This document shows, piece after piece, positions 35,711-47,390 of a stretch of 64,000 bases of DNA. Position 1 is the stretch's first letter, and each line of letters starts with the position of its first letter. The notes beneath the pieces were generated by a model that saw nothing but the letters and a program-made list of their open reading frames with translations, searched no databases and was not told the DNA's origin. Origin of the DNA: Escallonia rubra (taxonomy: Eukaryota > Streptophyta > Magnoliopsida > Escalloniales > Escalloniaceae). The stretch is taken from contig JAVXUO010000922.1 of assembly GCA_033065855.1 (NCBI GenBank), positions 434,001-498,000 on the forward strand. Direction: 5' to 3'. The position numbers and the translations under genes are program-made.

Positions 35711-35992
35711 ATGCTGGGACAAGTATATATATTGAGTCTATTTTTCAAGTATATATGTGGGAGAATTATATGTATCCATTTTCATGCCTTGAACAATTTT
35801 CAAATTGTTTTCATGGCACATAATTCTGATGATGTGTTCCGGTTTGACCGGTATGCTGGGACAAGTATATATGTTGAGTCTAATTTTCAGGTATATATGT
35901 GGGACAATTATATGTATCCATTTTCATGCCTTGAACAATTTTCAGATTATTTGCATGGCACATAACGCTGATGATGTGTTCTAGTTTGACCG
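35711..35992. repeat. 142-bp tandem repeat, complete pair
   Basis: Two units starting at 35711 and 35853, both complete. Unit 2 continues past the point (35924) where its copy-1 counterpart is truncated, so this copy has the original right-hand context. Confidence 0.85.
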
Positions 35993-37150
35993 GGTTGCTC
36001 CCATTCTTGCTATGTCCCACATTATCATATTGGGCATTCAACTCGGACTATACCCTTCATGGCACCTTGTCATAGTTCCTCCACATGTTCTGCGAACCCA
36101 TCTCCTTGGCATCAAATATTATAAAAAAGCTTAAGACTTTCCCATGATTTCATGTTTGCTCTCCACTTTACTTTGACAGTCGATGAACCTTTATAAATTG
36201 AAAAGGTCATAAAAAGACATGTGTATGTATCTGCATGTTGATTGAAGTCCTGCTGCTAGTAGTACTAGCCCAAAATCATTCTCAGCTCCTTATTGATGGA
36301 TTCCTGATCATCGCAAATAAGGATTATCTTTGGTATGGCATTTCGTATGCAGACACCCAACAGTCGAAGCAGTGACAAATTTATGGTAGCTCTCTGTTAA
36401 AAGAACCATATAACTTAAATTAGTTTCGTGGCATTAATAACTTTGAATTCAATGCTTATTAAGCCGCAGAAACCTAAGAATGTTACCGGTTCCCAAAAAA
36501 ATTTGTTCTCCCCCTTCTTCTTTTGCCACTCTTTGCTCGTGGACTGTTATTTGACAACGTGACAGGAACTGCACTTAACCTTTCCTTGCTTTTGTGCTTT
36601 TCTCTTTTGCTAAAGAAGATCAGCATTAAGAACGAGGTAACTTTCATCTTTATGTTATCTTTAACCTCTCCTTTATGTTTTAGTTTCAAAAAGACAATAC
36701 AAACTAAGTTGCAAGTTTAGATATGTAGACCTCGACTTTAAGTTTTGATTCAGATATTAAGCTTCTGATGAATAAGATAAATCAATAGACTAAGTTAAGC
36801 ATCTACTTTAAGTTTTGCTTCGATTATTAAGATTCTGATGAATAACGTAAACTGATATACAAATTTAAGTATTTCTTTTGGAATGTCAGATTTGAGGAGG
36901 AAAAACTCAAGGATGGTTGCTGACCTGTTCTGATTTGGTTTGGCTTGAAGCCAAATGCCTAATATTACTCTCTCTTTCATTCATGGTCATCCATATGGTC
37001 TCTTATTACTGTCAAGTGTAGTATATTAATTAAGGGCCTCACTAAGCAATGTTGGCACTCCAGCATTTTGCCCACTGTATATATAACAAACTCTAGTAAA
37101 TCCCCAAGCTAAGGGAGCTGAAAAGTCATCGTATTACAGAAAAGAACAAA
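35993..37150. other. Right flank of duplication, nothing recognised
   Basis: Single-copy AT-rich sequence. Frames near 35990-36120 and 36483-36720 look weakly coding-like and may be relics, but carry no motif I can name. Confidence 0.4.
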
Positions 37151-37520
37151 ACGTGCTAAAGATTATCTTTAAGCATGGGATATTTAGGCAAAGAAATTAG
37201 CAGGAAGGTGTTTTTGAACAAGCAGTGGGGAATCCTTTTAACCAGGTAGGCAATGGAGTCTTCTGAAGGGTGCATGTAGCATTTCAAACCACGCAAACAA
37301 GCCTCTATTTTCCGGCCTAAAATGGTTAGCACGGGCGACAGCACAATGTGAGCGGATCTATACCGTTGAAAGAGTCGGTCTTGAGAACAGAAGCTTTCTT
37401 AGGAATATTGGGGGACTCCTCGAGCCAGTACGTAGGGCACCCCTTTACTTTTTTGAATGTCTGAATATTCTTCTTAAATAATGGGATTTTTGTGGCATTT
37501 ATGGATTTATAGGCCATGGA
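37150..37520 (-). pseudogene. Possible mTERF-like relic
   Basis: Minus-strand frames (37517-37326, then 37344-37156) contain a Pro-Leu-Phe-Lys-Lys-Asn-Ile-Gln-Thr-Phe-Lys-Lys block, a Leu-Thr-Ile-Leu-Gly-Arg-Lys block and a Pro-Lys-Tyr-Pro-Met-Leu end. Their order resembles the repeated helices of plant mitochondrial transcription termination factor (mTERF) proteins. The frame is broken and short. The similarity is from memory and modest. Confidence 0.28.
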
Positions 37521-39100
37521 ATGTGGTTATCATGCGTAGCAATTTGAATGTTGTGTTTTTCTATTTTGAGGACCGAAATTAGATGTCACAACCTTTACAA
37601 CTGGAGCAACTTTCTCAAATGGAATTTACCTACTACTCAGTTAATCATCTATCGGCATGATATAGGGGCCCCTTTGCACTAGCTAAGGATCATACAGTAA
37701 TCATAGTGTGCAAGCACACTTATGCACCATATGGCATGCTCACTGTCTAGGCGCTTGGCCTAGGCGGAAATTGATTGAAATTAGGAGCATGTCGTTCATA
37801 ACTACACATAAAAATCAGTGTCATATGTTGTTGGCATTGCTAATATGGATGGTTAGCAGGTACACCAGAAGGATAATACTCAGTTGTTTGGTAAATATTG
37901 CACTGGGGAGAGATTGATGAAGATGCTACTCATAGGCTGGGAAAGTGAAAAGTGCTGCTGGGATTTGTGTGACTGCTATATCTGTATCAAGATGAAAGAA
38001 AGAGAAATCTAGAGGATGGAAACAAATAGCATAAGATGAGGGCAGCTGATACCAGTAGGAGTGATTCCTACCCAAGGACAGATGGAATTAGAAATGAGGA
38101 TATTCAGGCGTAGCACCAATTGAGAAGATGATGGAGCATCACTTTACGTAATTTTGGCATATCCCACCTACGGTTTAAGAGTAGCAGAGAGTGAAAATGG
38201 CTTATGCCAAGTTGGGGTAAGAACTGAAGAGGTTTAGCGTCGAATGTCTTGATTGCTAGAATGTATCAGCTTCTACTATGTCTGGTTAGAGAAGAGTAGA
38301 AGAGAAAGATCATGGAGCTAACCACAGATAGTTAGGGACAAAAGTTTAGTTTAGTTGAGTTGAGATGTAAAAGTCACGCAAAAACAGGCGTTGCCGAAAA
38401 GCCTCAAAGGTAAGAGGTTCAGTAAAGGAAAAGGTATTAGCAGAAGATGTTATCCATCTTAAAAACTAGAAGCCAAATTAGCATCCACGACTTTCAAGTA
38501 AGTTCTAGCCCTAACAACGCTAGCCAACACTTGATGACTGTCATCCTCACAGGTGGTCATTAATCTTACTTATCAGTGGAGCAAGTTTAAGGCTGCTGCT
38601 CTAATTCCTCTCATACTTTATCATCTTCATCTATAAGGATCTGCTTGCAACTGCCTATGCCTACAATTATAAAAGGATCACATCAAAACATCAAAATAAC
38701 TTTGGTCATCCCATTCTATAGAAATTACAGGCCTGTTTATAGGGGCCTTTGGGCCATGGCTCACAGGTACAAAAGATGCACGCCCATTTAAAGGGACTTT
38801 CAAAGCCTGGGACAGCAAAGGACGTTGGGCAGGTGTGCCTTTAATGGACATGCTATGTATGTTATGTATGGATTCTGATATCATTACCAAATTTTCATAT
38901 TTGTTGAACAGAGGTTGAATTCCTTTTTGTTGATGTTATTAATTATTTACAGCACCGTCTCTGTTTGCTTTAAGGTGGTTATATATTTTCACTCTTAAGT
39001 AGATATTTTCCTACCCTCACACAGTCAGACTCATGCTCAATGATGCCATTTTGTGTTCAATGATGCTGGAATGCTGAGTTGAGCTTGACTAGTTTGTTTC
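37521..39100. other. Intergenic, nothing recognised
   Basis: No gene or complete repeat could be supported. A short aggcgcttggcctaggcgg-like motif near 37750 recalls the AGGCGC-type hAT ends but has no partner. A 70-codon minus frame at 38678-38890 is unrecognised. Confidence 0.45.
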
Positions 39101-39109
39101 CAACCCACA

Positions 39110-39575
39110 TTTGCCAGTAAGACGCTTTAACTTCAGGTTGGGACATTCAGTACGCCACAAGATGATAATTGAGTTAACAACTCCTACGCCAGTTTTACTC
39201 TGGAGCATGGGCAGATTTACCTGTATACTGGACACTAGTGAAAAATGGGTGAACATTCTGCTGCATGTCCTTCCTAATTTACTCCCAAACTCATATCTTA
39301 TAAATTAGAGAGGGGACCCTATATATGTACCATTTGATTCCGAAATTGACCCCTATGGACTACTCTAATGTCCATAATTTGATATGGTACAGATGCATCA
39401 CCTTGAGAAGAAACTTTTCTTCTCCTTGTCACTCTCATCATTCAACTTCTCGTCCTGGGACCTGTGCATTCAATTATTCTGCCAATAAGCACAGTACAAA
39501 AGCAGTCGGTTGTCCCAAACAAAAGAAACCTCCATCAACCATTGAAAACCTGGGTCCACCATGATTGGTAGCTCC
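39110..39575 (+). pseudogene. Possible nepenthesin-like aspartic protease relic
   Basis: The plus frame 39111-39308 contains a Thr-Pro-Thr-Pro-Val-Leu stretch followed by Leu-Asp-Thr-Ser-Glu-Lys-Trp-Val, reminiscent of the first active-site loop (Asp-Thr-Gly-Ser) of plant A1 aspartic proteases but with Gly lost. After a stop, 39325-39564 has Ser-Asn-Val, Cys-His-Ser-His and Cys-Ala-Phe-Asn-Tyr-Ser blocks in the expected order for the Cys-rich insert. Broken; weak assignment. Confidence 0.27.
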
Positions 39576-39589
39576 GTCAACCTAATTAT

Positions 39590-41160
39590 GCCAGTCAATA
39601 ATGCTAACTAGTCCTACTCTGCCACTACAAATACAAATTCAAATACGTGCATCCAACAAGAATATGTCATAACGATATGCATAGACCAATCGATTCCCGT
39701 GAATTCATTTGTAGTGGCTTTGTTGTTGTAATTGCTTTTTAGGCCAAGTTACATGATTCTATGTCTGCAAACCCGTTTTGCTCTTCCTTTCTTCCTTTTT
39801 TTAATTGCTAACTTCACTCGTGACATTGTTTTCCAATAATAATCAACCAATGTTGTAGGACCAAGCTCGTTTAATTTAGAACTGAGATAAGAATCTCTTC
39901 GTAATTAATAAAAGGCCGCAAGTAGTTCGCCCGCATTTATTTACAAGAATATGCCAAGGATTGCATGATTGCCCGCATAGTTCATGTTTGAGTAAAAAAA
40001 AAAAGTTCTATATTCTGTTGAGCTAACATTGTGTGGTCCAACGATGGAATAAGTGGACAATTTCTGGCTATTTGATTAGGAATGTGGGATCCTGAATTTA
40101 TTACCATAAACTTGTTTCTTTAGTTTGAGGCATGCTAAGAAGATGCTGCATTAAGGGCTGTATTCCACTAAACTCGGTTTATACTAGGATTTATGACTAG
40201 TGCACTTAATTTATGATTACCTGTAAAGCATAGGTAACGTAGGCAGTTCCTAACTTTAGTACCAATGGCTCATGTAAACTTGAACTCGGGTTTCTATTTC
40301 CGGAACAAGAAAGATCTCGTGTATACTCTTTCATTTCGAGACAAGGGAGTTTGTAGCATGCCGCCACTTGCTCAGCAGTTGTTGTAAATCTTGCAGAGGT
40401 CTATTCAGTATTTCCAGGAGGGTACTCGTTCCATTTAAGTCTTACAAACAATATCTATTGCCCTGTATTATTGTCGTTGTAACATCATCAGTCATTGCGG
40501 AGTCTCTAGTGCCCGTTCTCTTATCCCATCAGAACTGATGTTCCATGGCTACATCAGAACATTTAACACCACTAGTAGTGCAGTATTGAGTTTTGTAGAG
40601 TTGGTCCCAAAAGTGATATTTGTTCAATTCCGCCAATGGTTCATTTTTACCGTTCTTGCGAACTAGAAAATTTTGGATAATCCCGGATCAATACTACTGA
40701 CATAGGTAGCAGAGCAGAGCAGAGCAGAGCCCGCCCTTCGCCTCCTTTAGCACCTCTTTTCTATCACATCTCCCCGCCAGCTCCTCCCTAACCTTGGTAT
40801 CTTTTGTGGGCCTTGTGGGACTACTATTCCGTCTACCTACCCATGATGACTGCTAACCTTTTTCTTTGGTGCTTTCGAACCGAGGCCCAAGTATGTTAAT
40901 CTCTTTCTTTTACTGGTCCCCAGTAGCCAGCCCCGTGACAGATGAGACTCATATGTCATATCAGGACCCATTGGAATAAGATAAATGCAATTACTATCCA
41001 TCACACATGTTTAAAACGATGAAGAGAAGATAAAGAGGATAAAGAGAGAAATTAATAATAGACACAACGAAAATATCTTACATTCAGCAAAAGCATGTGA
41101 CCAAACATATGAAACAATGAAACATGGAGTTCATGTCTAAGGAGAAGACTTTTCACTTTC
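39590..41160. other. Downstream flank of XTH gene, nothing recognised
   Basis: AT-rich sequence with a short (gcaga)n run at about 40709-40730. It probably includes the XTH 3' untranslated region just left of 41233; no poly(A) signal could be fixed. Confidence 0.45.
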
Positions 41161-41232
41161 CATTTGTACAATGTGATTCAACTCGAGCCCCCCCTCCTCC
41201 TTTCTTATGCCATTGATCGACAGGCAACATCA

Positions 41233-43241
41233 CTAGTGGAGGTGGTGGTGGTGCAGGCACTCCTGGGGAGTGACCGGAAACCTAGCCGTGTCCACGCAGT
41301 AGTCGTAAATCATGTGGTTGGCACGCACCCACAAGAGCTGGTGACTCTGATGAACACTCAGCTCGGACATCATTGGCTCGTCCCACCAGAAGCGTTTCTC
41401 GGCGCCACTGCTGCACCGCCTCGCGTTTTCGGTGGCTGCCACGGTGGTCGGACACTCGCAGGCATCGATTTCAAATCCCTTGTACGAGGCGACGAAAGGT
41501 GCATGGGTCCAGTCAGTCTTCACCCTACCACCCTGCGTGGCCCAGTCATCTGCATTCCATATTGAGCTATACACACCCATGGGTTGGTCCTTTGGGAAGG
41601 GGATGCCCTTGTGTTCCATATTTGAGTGTACCCGGATTGGAGTGCCATCCACTAGGAATCTGTTTAAAAACATAAGTTACTAGTATGAGACTTTAAACAA
41701 CCAAGTTTTGTTGTTGGCAATCCTGAAAAGAGTGCTAATAAAGTTACCATCCCTTTAAAAATGAACCCCTTGTGTACATATAACAGAGGGATCCATGCAT
41801 ATGATAGTGATTTGCCATATTATGACATGATCTGTTAGTCCATAATGGCGTGTTTGTGCCTATAAAGCATTTATGTATGACTGTATGCATAAAGTGAGAA
41901 CTTACACAACTTGGCGCTGGTTCCAGAGGATGGTATAGGAATGGAAGTCCTTCGTGGGGTCGAACCAGAGGTTCAATCTTTGCTCTCTGTTTCCCACACC
42001 ATTTACATAAACATTGGTCTGGACCACATAAGGCTCGCCGGTAGTGTTTCCCAAGAACTCAAAATCGAATTCATGGTGTTTTGGTCCCTCTGATGACATC
42101 TGCAACCACATCAAGAAATATTAAAATCTGGACAACCCTAAATGGATATTAGTATCAGCATCACAATATATTAAAGGTAACAATTCATCATGTTCAGATA
42201 TGTGTGTATAGGTTTACATGTATCTATATATTCCAAATAGCCACAATCAGTGTCTATTCATCCCTGCGTAATTATGTCACCGTCAGAATCTCACTGTTAT
42301 CAAATTATGAAACAGCATAAAGTAGAATAGGAAAAGCTTGTGTATGAAAAAAACAGAAGGGAAAGCTTATGATTGTACTATGACATTGGCATCGGTCCAA
42401 TAGCAAGAGTGGGATGGGACATTAATAGTTCTTGGCCAAAATAGTGGGTAAGAACTAAGAAAGCGATTCAACACAACGAAATTAATGAAATTTAATGGAT
42501 GCACGAGATGGACATAAAGAGCCAGCTGCAACTACAAGCCGGATCATGAATCTAATCGATGTCAAATTCAAAAAATTTCTGCCCTATTGACACAGCATTG
42601 AATGACTTGTTCCCCAACTTTTTAGAATAACACAGGGGAGTGTAGCTAGCTATTGTGTGTGCTGAAATGTGAACTTACGTAGTAAGCAGTGACAGTTCCA
42701 GCAGAGTCTCCTTCTACAAGCTTGATCTGGGTAGTGATTTTCCCAAACATGTACTTCCTTTTTGACGAAAACCCAGCACCTGGAGTTACATTTGTGCACA
42801 TAGAGAAAGAAGGATTACTGACTGAGTTTCAACAAATCAACAAAACCCAGAGTAGTAAACAGAGTATCAAGACCCAAACAATTTAATCCCAGAAGACCCA
42901 CAAGAAAAGTTCATTGTTAGAACTCATAATGCATTTATAAGCAGCTCATAAAGACAAAAAGAAGCAAGCGAAACCCAGAAAACCCGAAAAGATCATTGTT
43001 TCAACCTGAATGGTAGAAAAAAAGAGTATCTACCAAGAAGAAACAACTTGAAATCAAGGATTGGAATGCAAACAGTAGTACCAGAGTAGTTGTCTAGCTT
43101 CATCTTAAGCTGCTCTCCCTCGTAAACGAAATGGTCATTTGCCCAATAGGGGTGAAACAGCTCGTCAAACTTGGACGAGCAAACCGAACCCACCAGTAGC
43201 AGAGCAACGGAGAAACCCAACACAGAACACCCCATGGTCAT
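41233..43241 (-). CDS. XTH: Xyloglucan endotransglucosylase/hydrolase, four exons
   Basis: Exons on the minus strand: 43241-43082, 42779-42679, 42099-41906 and 41659-41233 (stop). All introns are GT-AG, and the phases join cleanly to a 293-residue protein, the usual XTH length. Signal peptide about residues 1-22. GH16 catalytic motif [10 protein letters not shown] at 96-105, with the three acidic residues E97, D99 and E101 in ExDxE order. N105-T-T is the conserved glycosylation site beside it. A C-terminal XET_C domain has the paired cysteines (CEC and YDYC...QEC). The enzyme cuts and rejoins xyloglucan in the cell wall to loosen or reinforce it. His-Glu-Phe in place of the common Asp-Glu-Ile, with the NTTGEPY and [12 protein letters not shown] blocks, points to the XTH6/7/8-like group. 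A Met at 43235 could also serve as start. The frame is intact and presumably functional. Confidence 0.96.
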
Positions 43242-43343
43242 TTCTCAATGAAACAGGAAGCAGAAAGAAAGAGGGAATGAAAGCTTCGACTCTGCAAAAT
43301 GCTCTCAGCTTGGAATGGGCCAGTACACAAGCAAGGAGTGGGG

Positions 43344-43350
43344 ATTTATA
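43344..43350 (-). promoter_or_regulatory. TATA box of XTH gene
   Basis: TATAAAT on the minus strand, about 105 bases upstream of the start codon, predicting a 5' untranslated region of roughly 75 bases. Confidence 0.6.
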
Positions 43351-43351
43351 G

Positions 43352-44291
43352 CCACTCTTGGGCAGGCTTCTTTAACAAGTCCCCCCCTTGCTGTGCCCCA
43401 TGCCATGTCACCTTGCCATGTCAGTAATTTTGGGACACCAAGGCTCCACGTAGGACACAAGTTTCGACGGATGGGAATAAAATCAAATTTTGTAGCCGTT
43501 GTCACAGCTGGCCAGTGCTGGTCCCGTGGAGGGAAGCACACATAACACAGTAGGATGAGTCTCTGTTTGGAAAGGATGGGGGTACAGGATCCCAACCAAT
43601 GATGCCCTGACACGTGGGTTACTACAGCTGGTCTGTGTACTCGCTCCAGTTGTCACTGGCAGTAGCAGTTGAAAAGAGCCCCTCTTTTGCTTGTAATGCT
43701 TTCAAATCGGACACACCTTGCGCGTGTGCCTATTTATGTCTACTCGCGCTCTAACTGATGTATAACCCTAAATTTGTAATTTCCAAAAAAAAAAAAAAAA
43801 TTTACATGTGTTTGTAAAAGTTAGCTATAAATCTGATTAAGTTAGAAAGTTGTTGCTTGTCTCTTAAAATAGATGATGAGATGGGCTGCATACAAACATG
43901 ATCGGGGTCGCACAAAAAATTTATGTCCTAGGTTTCATGGAGATTGAACTTTTATTGTAAATGACCAGTTTTCATGCGCGACTCTCAATAACAACGTATC
44001 TAAATTTTACTTAGGATCGCTATTAAAATTTTGGAGATTTTTTTTTATTCTTGTGGGTTATAGTTTTATCGGCTTTAAGTTGAACACAAAAGTTATGTTC
44101 GACTTACTTTAACATGAAAAGAGCTCTTAGGACATTCTAATTCGGAGCAAATCAATCGTTAAGTTCAAATACAAAATAAATCTCGTTAACTTGTTGATCA
44201 CTGATACACGACTTACTTAAGATTTTATAACATAGTAGTACGTAACTTGACTTTCACACATTTAAGACTTTGGTTAAACATGTCAAAATTG
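43352..44291. other. XTH upstream region, no gene
   Basis: Promoter-side sequence of the XTH gene, GC-richer up to about 43700, then AT-rich with an A-run (43786-43800). No further gene recognised. Confidence 0.5.
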
Positions 44292-44296
44292 ATAAC

Positions 44297-45814
44297 TGTT
44301 CACAACCTATTCTGGACCGCACCCCAGGGCCCGCTAAAAGACCCCAGTGGCACGACACGTCACCCGCACAACAGTCAAACATGCTCAACATCATTGCTCG
44401 GTCAAAGCGTTACGCGCCTTAAGCATTCAAAACGGCGATCGAAAGTGTGCTCCCCCCAAGGGGGTCGGCCACCCAAGGGGGTCGGCCACCCCAAGGGGGT
44501 AGGCCTCCATTGCCCCGCGAAGGGGGGAACCTGCTGCACGGCACTAGCTTCTCGCTCCAACAACACTCACCCGCTATCTTCAGTAGCGCGACGCTCTGTC
44601 GCCGACTCAATCAAACTGACGGGGCTCCGGCCCTCGCGGCGGGACGGGCTCGCAACCATGAAGCCCTCGCCGGCTCAATCAAACTAACGGGGCTCCGGCC
44701 CTCGCGGTGGGACGCGCTCGCAACCATGAAGCCCTCGCCGGCTCAATCAAACCGATGAGCTCCGGCCCTCGCAGGCACAATCAACCGGGGGCTCCGGCCC
44801 TCGCCAGCACAATCAACCGACGGGCTCCGGCCATCGCGGGCACACTCAACCGGGGGCTCCGGCTCTCGCCAGCATAATCAACCAACGGGCTCCGGCCCTC
44901 GCGGGCACAATCAACCGGAGGCTCCGGCCTTCGCAACAAGGATGGGCTTACAACCCTAAGGCCATCGCCGGCACAATCACCCGACGGACTCACGGGGGGC
45001 TCCGCTCGTAGTGCTCCGACACGAGGACCCCTTGCCACGGAGCCTAAGCATAGCATGTGCGCTCATGTTATCATTGATCATCGACAGCACCAAGGCAATG
45101 AACCACGAGTCACTCCGGGACGGGAGCATGTCCTCAGAGGGCATCGTGGCCGGCACGCCTGGCAGTTGGCTGCAGGGGCAACCCTCACCGCTGCCAGGAT
45201 CTCTGCGCGTCTCATGACGCATCTCGTGGGATTCAGTAAGGGCTTGGACCGGAGGCTGGGGCAACGGGCTGCTCTGACCATGCTACCGCGGTGTGGTCAG
45301 TCTCCTCAGACAGACAGAGGGACGCTGCAAGGGCAGGGCGGCATGAACTCGGGGGCCGGCATATCCGACGAACGATCAATACCGCAGGACCCCCTACGGT
45401 GACGTGTCACTCCCGGAGGACGACACGTGTCGGCTGATGACACGCGCATATTTGGGCCTATATATAGTGGATTCTGGAGCTTATTCAAGGACTTCTATCT
45501 CATTTGGACATTTCACTTTCTCTCTCTAAAGCTCATTCTCTCTGGATTTCTAGTGAGAGAAAGACATTTGGACTCCTGTCATCGGACTCTTGACGCTGCA
45601 CCCTTGACGCGGACAGTTGGCTGTTGACTGTCGCCCCTGCTCGTCGTCTCCCTGCTTACGCGGCGCTGCCAGCCCTCGCGACCTGCCTGGGGAGCCTTGC
45701 TCTCAGCCCTTACTCCATCCTTGCTGTCTCCCACTTTGCCTACTTGAAAGCCAACGCAGACTGCATCCTTTGTGGCACCTCACGTGGCATGCGAACCATC
45801 TTTCATCGGCAACA
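44297..45814 (+). mobile_element. Solo LTR of the Tat/Ogre-type element family
   Basis: Begins TGTTCACAACC and ends GGCAACA, flanked by the 5-bp direct repeat ATAAC (44292-44296 and 45815-45819). The head (cccagggcccg) and tail (gccttgct(c)tcagcccttactcc) match the 5' LTR at 57654. It contains a ggggtcggccacc array (44450-44510) and a ggctccggccctcgc array (44620-44960). A G-box CACGTG lies at 45424-45429, with TATATATA 35 bp downstream at 45459-45466. No internal region, so it arose by LTR-LTR recombination. Long open frames here are compositional. Confidence 0.9.
44440..44990. repeat. GC-rich minisatellites within solo LTR
   Basis: Three or more copies of ccaagggggtcggccac (44453-44505), then repeated ggggctccggccctcgc units (44622-44960), alternately long (about 60 bp, with aaccatgaagccctcgccggctc) and short. 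The counterpart LTR has different unit lengths. Confidence 0.8.
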
Positions 45815-45819
45815 ATAAC

Positions 45820-45925
45820 TTTTTAGAATTTCTTGAGATTTATCGACAAATACAAACAATATAGTTCACAAAATGCAATAGCTCATGTTTCTTTTCTTCT
45901 CTGCTTTTGGAAATGAAGATTTGTT
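45820..45925. other. Short intergenic gap, nothing recognised
   Basis: Sequence between the solo LTR and the decayed MITE; no feature seen. Confidence 0.5.
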
Positions 45926-45929
45926 GTAT

Positions 45930-46185
45930 GTTTAGGTTTTTTGTTTTGTATTTTTCGTTTTCATGATTTTCATATTTATTTAGAAAATACGCTCCTGTAC
46001 TTTTATCATTTTCACCAAAAAAAATTTGTTATTTTTTTTGACATTCGGTTGAGTTTTGGTTTCAATTTTTTGTCACTGTTTGAGTAATTTTATCAAAAAC
46101 GAAAATATAAAATAAAAAAAAATAAAAAAAATTATCATTATTACAAAAAATAAGAAATGAAAATAATAAAAGAACATGCCGTAAA
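45930..46185. mobile_element. Decayed Tourist-like MITE related to 17478-17781
   Basis: Shares gattttcat, gtacttttatcattttcacc, gagtaattttatc and tcgttttc blocks with the 17478-17781 element, in the opposite order and orientation. Ends are eroded and no clear TTA duplication is left. Confidence 0.55.
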
Positions 46186-46189
46186 TTCT

Positions 46190-47388
46190 TCACCCACGAA
46201 AATCAAAATTCCAGCCATCGGGTTTGCGTGTAAAGGAAATGAAAGGAATTGCGAGTATGGATTGGGGGCCAAGTAATAAGTGGGGGCATCACTTTATTAT
46301 CTGCCTTTAGTTTTGTTTTACTCTGGTGAGATCAGCGCCAGCTGGAGTGTACAAAGGGCGCACTCAATTCTCTCAGCACTCTCTCTGCCGACTGCCATCC
46401 TTCTCTTTAAAGAGCAGACTGTTTAAAGGCTCTGATTTCACTAGGTGAAAAACATTACAGCAGAACAACTCCTTGAGAGCCTCGAGATGTGTGCCCTATA
46501 ATTCACACTTTTTTAATGATAAAAGCTTGTTTTATAGAATGAGGGCAGGTGGAGGTCCTCGTATAGATTTCGTACAGACAGGTCTCATAATATCCTCTCA
46601 CTTATAACCAAAAAAAAAATATCCTCTCACCTCACCTCACCTCAGAGGGACACTGTACCAGTGAATTGAGCAAGAAATGTGCGTTAGCTTACGATGCTGT
46701 GCCCATCATTATATGTGCAGCTCATTTGATGGGAGTGGTCTTGGTTCTTTGTCTTGTGCAATGGGTTAGATAGGCGTGGGTCATGTTATGTAGCCAAGCC
46801 ATGCCTTGCAGCCATGGTGCAGGGGGCACAATGCCTATGAAATCTCAATTGTTTGCTGTTTCTTGTCATGATCGGATGGTCCAATTGGGAGATATTGGCA
46901 TTAGATTTCACCTCTTGCGGTGGTTTTTTACCATACAACCTGTTAAAAATAAACTCGTTCCGGCTTGATTTTGACAATGTAGACCGTAAATGCTTCGACT
47001 TGGGCAAATATCAGGTCGTTGCAAAAGTTTGTATGAGAGCAGCTTAATTGACAATATAAAGCACGGATTTATCCGTAAAATACAACTGATATTGCTGGTG
47101 TGAGTCACAAATTGTCAAACAAAAATGTTGGAACTGGTGTTGGTCGTTAGAAGTAGTCGATAAAGAAAAGAATCTACATAGAAGATATCATAATAAAGTT
47201 TAATGTCGAATCTAAAAGCATGTTCGTAGAATGAAAAAGTCTAACAAGTTAAAGACGATATTAACTTAATATATTGGGTCGACGAGAAATAAAACTTTAA
47301 TAAGTGCCATTGCCAAATTCTCTAAAAATGACACTTCCTCTGTTTTACAATAATTAGTCACATTTGACTTTTACGCATATTAAGGAAT
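46190..47388. other. Intergenic, nothing recognised
   Basis: Includes a cacctcacctcacctcag tandem near 46627-46644 and overlapping frames of 60-78 codons near 46783-47047 on both strands with no motif. No gene supported. Confidence 0.45.
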
Positions 47389-47390
47389 TT

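Larger units (their letters stand above)
25695..35924. repeat. Tandem duplication copy 2
   Basis: Direct repeat of 10850-25694 lacking the copy-1 insertions. Its right end runs past the equivalent of the copy-1 end (tatgtatccatttt at 35911-35924) into single-copy sequence. Copy-2-specific features are about 190 bp at 28690-28890, a rearranged stretch at 26745-26900 and the complete hairpin at 26971-27072. It holds the empty sites that date the copy-1 insertions. Confidence 0.93.

Noticed and set aside
41164..41683. Plus-strand open frames of 83-133 codons
   Set aside because: They are antisense shadows of XTH exon 4; splice sites and catalytic motifs place the gene on the minus strand.
44247..45402. 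Several long frames on both strands around 44.2-45.4 kb
   Set aside because: GC-rich solo-LTR repeats keep all frames open; peptides are repetitive and share no family motif.
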